NCBI GenBank assembly: GCA_947311785.1
Contig: CAMZLW010000010.1
Location: 1 to 62,897, forward strand
DNA: 62,897 bases
DNA from: an uncultured Ignavibacteriales bacterium
GTDB taxonomy: Bacteria; Bacteroidota; Ignavibacteria; Ignavibacteriales; Melioribacteraceae
Direction of reading: 5' to 3'
How positions within the stretch are numbered: the stretch's first letter is position 1; every line of letters begins with the position of its first letter. Positions 55,868-62,897 of the stretch are shown here, in pieces. Below the pieces are notes generated by a model. It did not search any database. It was not told the DNA's origin and saw only the letters and a program-made list of their open reading frames with translations. A program made the translations under genes and the position numbers.

Positions 55868-58009
55868 CTACTTAACCTTCTTCAGTTTCTTCTTTTTCTT
55901 TTCGCTACTTGAGGCGTAATTCATAAGCCATTCTTGTAGGTTTACATCGTCTTGCAGATAAACTTTGTGGTTATTAACATATTTTCCTGTTGGTAGTAAA
56001 ATACGAGCTTTCTGGTTATCTTTTAGTGATATATTAAGCAGGGTTTCTTTTACACTTTTTTTAATGTTAGCATCTTCAATTGGGAATATTGTTTCAACTC
56101 TTCTATCGAGATTTCTCTGCATTAAATCGGCACTTCCCATATAAATTTCATCGTTGCCATTGTTATAGAAGTAGAAAACGCGTGTGTGTTCTAAAAATCT
56201 GCCAACAATACTGCGGACAAAAATATTTTCGCTTAATCCAGGCACTTGTGGAACAAGACAACATATTCCTCGAACAACTAAATCTATTTTTACACCATTT
56301 TGCGAAGCTTCGTACAAAGCAGCTATTGTAACTGGGTCAACTAGAGAATTTAGTTTAAACGAGATGTAACCAACTTTACCTGCATTAGCGTTTTCAATTT
56401 CTCTTCCAATAAGTTTAAGAAATTCTTTTCTAATATTTAACGGAGCCACCCACATTTTTCTATATGTTTTTTGTTCCGAGTAACCAGTTAAAAAGTTGAA
56501 TACATCGGCAACATCTTCGCCTAAGGCTTTGTCGTTAGTCATCAAGCCATAATCGGTATATAATTTTGCAGTTGAAGCGTTATAATTTCCAGTTCCAAGA
56601 TGGATATATCTTTGCACACCATCATTTTCTTTACGAACAATAAGAGTCATTTTAGAATGAGTTTTTAATCCAACCAAACCATAAACAACATGAACGCCAG
56701 CTTTCTCTAAGGCACGAGCCCAATAGATATTATTTTCCTCATCAAAACGTGCTTTAAGTTCAACGAGAACTGCAACTTGTTTTTTGGCTTCGGCAGCTTC
56801 AATTAAATATTTAACAATGGGGGAGTTAGAGCCAACTCGATATAGTGTTTGCTTAATTGCAAGCACGTTTGGGTCGTGAACTGCTTCCTTTATTAAATCG
56901 ATAACTGGTTCAAATGAATCGTATGGATGATGAAAAAGAATATCCTTTCTTTTTATAATATTAAATATTGATTCACGTTCCTCTTCGTCAAATTCTGGCG
57001 ACAACACTGGATAAAATGATTTTTGCTTCAGGTGTGGCAGTGGTAAATTGTATAGCAACATTACGCTAGTTAAACCCATTGGACCGTCAACAACTTGAAT
57101 TTCGTAATCGGATACTTCCAAGTTTTCCGTTAGGATATTAATCATAAATTCTGGCATATCCTTTTCAACCGATAGACGAACGACCGAGCCAAATTTACGT
57201 TGTTTAATATTTTCTTCAATTACAGAGAGTAGGTCATCAGCTTCATCTTCTTGGATATTTATATCAGCGTTTCTAGTTATTCTAAATTTATGTGCACTAA
57301 TAATTTCGAGACCAGGGAATAAAAAGTGAAGATTGTTTTTTATTAAATCATCCAACCAAATTAGTTTAACCGAAAAATCATCAACATTGTTTAACTCGGC
57401 ATTATCCAAAATTCCATTTAGATTTATAACACGTGGTAAAATTGAAGGAATTTTAAGACGTGCAAAATGTAATTGTCCATTTGGCTTTTTAACGTGTATT
57501 GCGTAACTCAAACTTAAATTTGATATATAAGGAAATGGTCTTCCTGGGTCGAAAGCCAAAGGCGTTAAAACTGGATAAATTTCTTGATTGAAGTATTGAG
57601 TTAGTTTTTCAACATCCTTATTATCCAATTTAGAATAATCAACAAATGTTACCTTGTTTTCTGCAAGCTCTGGAATGATAGTGTTATTCCAATATTCCAA
57701 CAATAAATCTACTTGAGGAATTACATTTTTCTGAATATACTTTAGTTCCTCGTGTGGTGTTAAGCCATCAATACGTTGTTCAATAATATTTGCACGTATT
57801 TGTTCCTTAATTCCAGAAACACGAATCATATAAAATTCATCAAGATTTGTAAAATATATTGAAATAAATTTCACTCTCTCTAATAGCGGTAAATTTGGGT
57901 TTGTTGCTTCTTCAAGTACGCGTTTGTTAAATTCCACCCAACTTAAATCTCGTGAGAAGAAGTTTTCTGGTTTGAAATATTTTTTTAAGTAATCCTTATT
58001 TAGTTTCAT
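55868..58009 (-). CDS. ppk1: Polyphosphate kinase 1
   Basis: It polymerises the terminal phosphate of ATP into polyphosphate. The N-terminal FFSRDLSWVEFNKRVLEE, the catalytic VGLKTHSKMTLIVRKE (autophosphorylated His) and EHTRVFYFYNNGNDEIYMGSADLM (second His) are intact. The C-terminal RRVETIFPIED and Lys-rich tail follow. The length is 713 residues, normal for PPK1. It is convergent with ppx; the pair sets polyphosphate turnover. Confidence 0.96.
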   Translation of the reverse strand: MKLNKDYLKKYFKPENFFSRDLSWVEFNKRVLEEATNPNLPLLERVKFISIYFTNLDEFYMIRVSGIKEQIRANIIEQRIDGLTPHEELKYIQKNVIPQVDLLLEYWNNTIIPELAENKVTFVDYSKLDNKDVEKLTQYFNQEIYPVLTPLAFDPGRPFPYISNLSLSYAIHVKKPNGQLHFARLKIPSILPRVINLNGILDNAELNNVDDFSVKLIWLDDLIKNNLHFLFPGLEIISAHKFRITRNADINIQEDEADDLLSVIEENIKQRKFGSVVRLSVEKDMPEFMINILTENLEVSDYEIQVVDGPMGLTSVMLLYNLPLPHLKQKSFYPVLSPEFDEEERESIFNIIKRKDILFHHPYDSFEPVIDLIKEAVHDPNVLAIKQTLYRVGSNSPIVKYLIEAAEAKKQVAVLVELKARFDEENNIYWARALEKAGVHVVYGLVGLKTHSKMTLIVRKENDGVQRYIHLGTGNYNASTAKLYTDYGLMTNDKALGEDVADVFNFLTGYSEQKTYRKMWVAPLNIRKEFLKLIGREIENANAGKVGYISFKLNSLVDPVTIAALYEASQNGVKIDLVVRGICCLVPQVPGLSENIFVRSIVGRFLEHTRVFYFYNNGNDEIYMGSADLMQRNLDRRVETIFPIEDANIKKSVKETLLNISLKDNQKARILLPTGKYVNNHKVYLQDDVNLQEWLMNYASSSEKKKKKLKKVK

Positions 58010-58111
58010 GTTTAAAGTGCCTAAAGTTAAAAGTTATAAGTGCTTAAAGTTCTAAATATTTTAGATGCTGAAAATCTCATTTGCTTTTCCTACTTTAAAA
58101 TCAATTGTCTA

Positions 58112-58615
58112 TTATTCTTTGTCGAAGTCAATTTTTTTAGCAGATGAATAGCTATCTAAATCGTATTTAATAATTCCATTTGGTATAGGAAGTTTTCTAA
58201 TAGGAACATTTGCTTTTTTGAAAAAATCGGTAGCGAGGGTATCGTGATAGTCAGAGAATACAATTATTTCTTTAATTCCAGAAGCAACCAATGCTTTTGA
58301 ACAAGTGGTGCATGGCATATTTGTAACGTAAGCTGTTGCCCCTTTTGTACGAACTCCGTGTGAGGCACATTGTGCAATTGCATTTATTTCGGCATGGTTT
58401 GTTCTAACGCAATGGTTATCAACAATAATGCAACCATCATCTTCGCAGTGGGCATCGCCTGGAATAGAGCCATTATATCCTGTTGCTAAAATTTGTTTAT
58501 CTTTTACTAACACGCAACCAACGTGCATTCTTGGGCAAGTGGCACGTTCTGAAACTAACATTGCAACTTTTAAAAAGTATTCATCCCACGAGGGTCTTTT
58601 ATTTTTATTTGTCAT
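58112..58615 (-). CDS. dCMP deaminase
   Basis: It deaminates dCMP to dUMP, supplying thymidylate synthesis. Zinc ligands are in TNHAEINAIAQCA (His-Ala-Glu) and NMPCTTCSKALVASG (the two Cys). The length, 167 residues, fits the ComEB/DCD family. The tandem RNA-like element lies upstream on the same strand (its end is ~95 bases before the start codon). A TATATTTG hexamer-like motif 40 bases upstream could be its own -10. Confidence 0.92.
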   Translation of the reverse strand: MTNKNKRPSWDEYFLKVAMLVSERATCPRMHVGCVLVKDKQILATGYNGSIPGDAHCEDDGCIIVDNHCVRTNHAEINAIAQCASHGVRTKGATAYVTNMPCTTCSKALVASGIKEIIVFSDYHDTLATDFFKKANVPIRKLPIPNGIIKYDLDSYSSAKKIDFDKE

Positions 58616-58709
58616 TTCTTATAATCTCAAAGTGTTAAAGAATAATGGCAAATATAATCAAATAAAAAATAATTTGAGAATGTTTTGTAAAAAAGGGTGC
58701 TTTAAAAGA

Positions 58710-58794
58710 GGGAAGGCTGTCAAGGTAGAGGGCACAACCTTAACAGCCTGGTTTGTACAACAAAAAGTTTAACCTTCTTGTTGTAAACTTTTAT
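58710..58794 (-). ncRNA. Structured RNA candidate, unit 1 (of two tandem copies)
   Basis: On the minus strand, hairpin I is TACAACAA-GAAG / CTTT-TTGTTGTA (12 bp with a G-U at the GAAG/CTTT end; loop GUUAAA). A seven-base linker CAAACCA follows, then hairpin II GGCTGT-T-AAGGT / ACCTT-G-ACAGCC (12 bp with one G-U) around the invariant loop TGTGCCCTCT, then TTCCCTC. The fold matches unit 2 with compensating changes in both hairpins. I do not recognise it as a known RNA family. The 5' edge is set by the shared ATAAAAGTTTA. Confidence 0.55.
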
Positions 58795-58816
58795 AATAAA
58801 AAATTATTAAAAAAAA

Positions 58817-58900
58817 GGGAAGGCTACCAAGGTAGAGGGCACAACCTTAGTAGCCTGATGTGTTATAACAAAGAGTTGCCTCTCTGTTATAAACTTTTAT
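58817..58900 (-). ncRNA. Structured RNA candidate, unit 2 (of two tandem copies)
   Basis: On the minus strand, hairpin I is TTATAACA-GAGAG / CTCTT-TGTTATAA, with a GCAA (GNRA-type) loop. The linker is CACATCA, then hairpin II GGCTAC-T-AAGGT / ACCTT-G-GTAGCC with loop TGTGCCCTCT, then TTCCC and eight T, which could end transcription. It lies 80 bases after the histidine kinase stop. Unit 1 follows 22 bases later. Between the kinase and this unit a weak TTGAAC-17-TCATAA promoter candidate is seen. Confidence 0.6.
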
Positions 58901-58980
58901 CAATAATTATTAAGAGCAAAAACTTATGATGTAAAAGTAGTGAAGTGTTCAAAATAATGCAAGTAAAAAATGAAATATTT

Positions 58981-60210
58981 TTACTTTTTTTGTAAAATAA
59001 TTTGAAAAACGGTTCCTTCGTTTATAATTGAGCTTTTTATAAATATTTTTCCCTTGTGATAATCTTCTACAATTCGTTTGGTTAGCGAAAGACCAAGTCC
59101 CCATCCTCTTTTTTTTGTGCTATAACCAGGTCTAAAAATATCTTTTCTGTTTTTTATGTCAATTCCTTTGCCATTATCTGAAACATCTATATAAACATTG
59201 CTTACATCATCGGTAATTATAAATTGGATTATACCGTTTTTTATTTTAATTGCATCTAAGGCATTTTTAATTAAATTTTCGACAACCCATTCAAATAACG
59301 ATTGGTTTAGTGGAACAAGATAATTTCCTGATGAAATGATTTTAATTTCGGTTTTTGATTGAGTATTTGGAAGTCGTTTGTTAAAATACTCAACAACAGA
59401 TTCTACAACTTCAACTATATTAGTGTCAACAAGTTTTGGTTTTGAGCCAATTTTGGAAAATCGGTCGGCAATTTTAGTTAATCGAAGTAAATCGTTATTC
59501 ATTTCGTCTGTAATTTCTTCAACTTTATCGGCATTATTTTTATGAATCTTTAAAATTTCGTTCCACCCCATTAAACTTGATATTGGTGTTCCTAATTGAT
59601 GAGCAGTTTCTTTCGACATTCCAACCCAAAGATTGCTTTGTTCATTTTTTCTAACATAGCTAAAGCTGAAGTAAGCAATTATTATAAACATTATTGCAAA
59701 TATTATTTGCAAATAGGGATAGTAGCGTAGTTGAATAATTAGTGAGGAATTTCCAAAATAAATTTTACTTATTATTGTACTATCCTGACTATAAACAAAT
59801 ATTGGATTATTATATTCACTGTATTCTTCAATTTTTTTATTTATAAATTGCAGCTTTTGTGAATTTGACAATGTGGAATCAAGTTCCAAATTTCTTACTC
59901 TTTCACCAATTCCTTCCAACGAAACTGTGTTGTTAGAATCGGCAAGTATTAAAGGAAAGTCGATACGCTTTATTACATCAAGCAAAAATGTAAAATCTTT
60001 ATCTGAAGCCTCTAACTCTGCAACTTGCTGCAAACTGGACGCAAAAAGTTCTGCTACTTTTACTTCTCTTTTTTCAAGTTGGGAAATTAATGATTGTGTA
60101 TAAATATATGTGGAGAGTGCAATTATGGTTGCAAAAATAAGTAGAATAATTTTAATTTGGATGGAACCAGGTCCACCAGCCATTTTTTGTTTCATTTGTT
60201 TTGCTACCAA
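58981..60210 (-). CDS. Membrane sensor histidine kinase (Bacteroidota-type H-box)
   Basis: The protein has an N-terminal TM (~residues 18-40), an extracytoplasmic domain (~40-170), a second TM (~173-197), then an H-box with MSKETAHQLGTPISSLMGW, typical of Bacteroidota kinases. The HATPase part has VENLIKNALDAIKI and DVSDNGKGIDI, then the C-terminal KKRGWGLGLSLTKRIVED. No response regulator gene is adjacent. The signal sensed is unknown. It precedes the tandem RNA-like element on the same strand. Confidence 0.88.
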   Translation of the reverse strand: MVAKQMKQKMAGGPGSIQIKIILLIFATIIALSTYIYTQSLISQLEKREVKVAELFASSLQQVAELEASDKDFTFLLDVIKRIDFPLILADSNNTVSLEGIGERVRNLELDSTLSNSQKLQFINKKIEEYSEYNNPIFVYSQDSTIISKIYFGNSSLIIQLRYYPYLQIIFAIMFIIIAYFSFSYVRKNEQSNLWVGMSKETAHQLGTPISSLMGWNEILKIHKNNADKVEEITDEMNNDLLRLTKIADRFSKIGSKPKLVDTNIVEVVESVVEYFNKRLPNTQSKTEIKIISSGNYLVPLNQSLFEWVVENLIKNALDAIKIKNGIIQFIITDDVSNVYIDVSDNGKGIDIKNRKDIFRPGYSTKKRGWGLGLSLTKRIVEDYHKGKIFIKSSIINEGTVFQIILQKK

Positions 60211-60233
60211 TTTTATAGAGCAATTAAATTTAA

Positions 60234-60262
60234 AATAAAAAACCTTCTAGTAAATAGAAGGT
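60234..60262 (-). terminator. Terminator of purA
   Basis: ACCTTCTA / TAGAAGGT around a five-base loop runs into a T tract on the minus strand, ~20 bases after the purA stop. Confidence 0.85.
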
Positions 60263-60284
60263 CTTTTATAGAACTTTGAAAGTA

Positions 60285-61636
<1,352 letters not shown>

Positions 61637-61649
61637 AGATTTTGTAAAA

Positions 61650-61991
61650 CTATTTTTTGAAACTATCTGCCGCAGCGTCAACTGAATCGAAATTTTCAAA
61701 AATTGTTATAAGTTTTGTTATTACTAAAAGACTATTAATCTTTTCAGTTGCATTAGCTAATTTTAATGCACCACCCTTATTTTTAACTGATGTATAACCA
61801 CTAATAAGCATTCCAAGTCCTGTGCTGTTCATAAATTTTACACCACCTAAATCTATAATGATATTGTTTTTTTTCTCATCTAGTAGTTTACCTAAAAGGT
61901 CGTGAAACTCTTGAGCCTCTGGTCCACCCATTACATTACCTTTTATTGTAATTACAGCTGCATCATACTTTTCGCTTGTTTTAATACGCAT
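61650..61991 (-). CDS. STAS-domain anti-sigma factor antagonist
   Basis: This 113-residue protein is a single STAS domain with the phosphorylatable Ser in KFMNSTGLGMLISGY (~residues 52-66), as in SpoIIAA/RsbV antagonists. It could free a sigma factor from an anti-sigma partner. The gene is divergent from an ECF sigma factor gene with a 180-base gap, though ECF factors are usually controlled by other types of anti-sigma. No kinase or anti-sigma gene is visible nearby. Confidence 0.88.
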   Translation of the reverse strand: MRIKTSEKYDAAVITIKGNVMGGPEAQEFHDLLGKLLDEKKNNIIIDLGGVKFMNSTGLGMLISGYTSVKNKGGALKLANATEKINSLLVITKLITIFENFDSVDAAADSFKK

Positions 61992-62172
61992 TTTAATACC
62001 TTTATTTAATATTAATTTGTGAAATTACGATAACAAATTTAGTGAAAAGAAAACAAATATGAATATAAATAATTATATTATTTACTTACTTAAAAAAAGA
62101 ATTTGTAAAACAAACAGATATGTGGTTTTGTATTCAAATACAAAAAAATGAGAGTGGAACAAAGTTAATAAT

Positions 62173-62769
62173 ATGTCGTCTAAAAATTCCGAAGTAAATA
62201 AAAAAGATAAAAGTGCTGAACAAGAGGATAAAGATTTTATACTTATCCGTGAATTCATTGATGGTAATCAAGGTGCTTTTGAAAAACTGATGATGCTACA
62301 TAAAGATAAAGTTAGAAATTTAATTTTTCTTACTTTGAGTGATGGTGAATTTGTAGATGATATTTCGCAAGATGTTTTTATTAGTGTATATAAAAAATTG
62401 CATGAGTTTAGATTTGAATCTAAATTTTCAACTTGGCTTTTTAGAATTACAGTAAATAAATGTCGCGATTATCTAAGGAAGAAACGAGTAAGAAGTATTT
62501 TTGTTCCAATAAAAGATTCGCACGAAAACATACGTTCTACAGGAATACACGAGGATATTGATATACCTGGCTTAGTGCGAAAAGCAATTGCTCGGTTGCC
62601 CGATAAATTAAAGGTGCCTTTAGTTTACAGAGATATTGATGGATTTAGTTATAACGAAATTGCCGAAAAATTAGGTTGTGAAGTTGGAACTGTGAAATCG
62701 AGAATTTTTAGAGCACGCGAAACTCTTAAAGCATTACTAGAGCCTTACCAAAAAGAGATGAATAGATAA
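62173..62769 (+). CDS. ECF-family RNA polymerase sigma factor
   Basis: The protein has region 2 (AFEKLMMLHKDKVRNLIF, DISQDVFISVYKKLHEFR, FSTWLFRITVNKCRDYLRK) and region 4 (LPDKLKVPLVYRDIDG, YNEIAEKLGCEVGTVKSRIFRARE). There is no region 3, as expected for ECF (RpoE-like) factors. The N-terminal ~25 residues are charged. The window ends soon after, so any anti-sigma gene downstream is not visible; the next 128 bases hold only a dispersed repeat. Confidence 0.93.
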   Translation: MSSKNSEVNKKDKSAEQEDKDFILIREFIDGNQGAFEKLMMLHKDKVRNLIFLTLSDGEFVDDISQDVFISVYKKLHEFRFESKFSTWLFRITVNKCRDYLRKKRVRSIFVPIKDSHENIRSTGIHEDIDIPGLVRKAIARLPDKLKVPLVYRDIDGFSYNEIAEKLGCEVGTVKSRIFRARETLKALLEPYQKEMNR

Positions 62770-62789
62770 ATACTATCTGATTAATAGAA

Positions 62790-62823
62790 GGCTTTGCATA
62801 ACCCCCAAAGTCATTCTGAATTT
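62790..62823 (+). repeat. Dispersed repeat, copy B (matches 11058-11091)
   Basis: GGCTTTGCATAACCCC then CAAAGTCATTCTGAATTT, identical to the minus strand of 11058-11091 at 32 of 34 positions. It starts 20 bases after the sigma factor stop. The sequence beyond it (62824-62860) contains TGCTGAACTTGTTGAAG, related to the palindrome at 19836. Confidence 0.85.
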
Positions 62824-62897
62824 ACGATGTGCTGAACTTGTTGAAGTATTTCATGATCTCTGTTTATGCCATAAATTTGCACTAATAGATGCTGAAA

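Noticed and set aside
58428-58772. Plus-strand 114-codon frame overlapping the dCMP deaminase and unit 1 of the RNA-like element
   Set aside because: It is antisense to a conserved enzyme and runs through the paired hairpins; no binding site or family match.
58710-58900. Integron attC sites or a CRISPR pair at the tandem hairpins
   Set aside because: There are no R-type GTTRRRY boxes, integrase gene, or repeat-spacer regularity; covarying stems fit an RNA better.

Overview
The window is AT-rich DNA from a bacterium with an outer membrane. It is most likely an Ignavibacteria/Chlorobi-type member of the Bacteroidota-Chlorobiota group. Two large secreted proteins end in a type IX secretion sorting domain with the NYPNPFNPTT motif typical of that lineage. 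Lipid A genes (lpxB, lpxK), a TonB-dependent receptor and Bacteroidota-style kinases fit the same placement. The gene content is mostly chromosomal housekeeping. I see no rRNA, tRNA, CRISPR array, prophage or insertion sequence.

Layout. 1-4.8 kb: the 3' part of a repetitive surface protein, then mgsA, a ceramide-glucosyltransferase-like GT2, an LpxH-like phosphoesterase and a 26-residue membrane peptide (+). 5.0-12.8 kb (-): a GH1 glycosidase, two beta-propeller lipoproteins (one phytase-like), a TonB-dependent receptor, and an acyltransferase-GNAT fusion probably making aminolipids. 13.0-22.7 kb (+): M28 peptidase, PstS-like lipoprotein, PhoR-like kinase, cmk, rpsA, mtaB, a membrane protein, truA. 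22.7-46.3 kb is almost entirely minus-strand: a MazF-type toxin-antitoxin pair, recG, a Bro-N protein, gpsA-plsY, ispD-queA, ppdK, lpxK-acyltransferase-lpxB, a HAD phosphatase, smc, a GH2-like/membrane fusion, tpiA-nfu-mrp and an M50-like protease. 46.5-55.8 kb is mostly plus: a second type IX cargo protein, a second tiny membrane peptide, pgeF, a frameshifted EamA transporter, folB-folK-deoxynucleoside kinase, and ppx. 55.9-62.0 kb (-): ppk1, dCMP deaminase, a histidine kinase, purA and a STAS protein. An ECF sigma factor (+) ends the window.

How the genes work together. Several envelope-lipid genes (gpsA, plsY, lpxK, lpxB, an LpxL-like and an OlsF-like acyltransferase, LpxH-like and HpnI-like proteins) are spread through the window. 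A phosphate theme also recurs: TonB receptor plus phytase-like propeller, PstS plus PhoR-like kinase, ppx and ppk1. The link between these is inference.

Most notable. Between the histidine kinase and the dCMP deaminase (58710-58900) lie two tandem, diverged copies of a two-hairpin RNA-like element. Paired positions differ in compensating ways in both hairpins, the terminal loop of hairpin II is invariant, and G-U pairs point to the minus strand. I do not recognise the family. Other points are two micropeptides sharing a C-terminal CQ-x-A-(F/Y)-F ending, a GH2-like protein that lacks the acid/base Glu and is fused to a multi-helix membrane domain, and a T8-tract frameshift in an EamA transporter.
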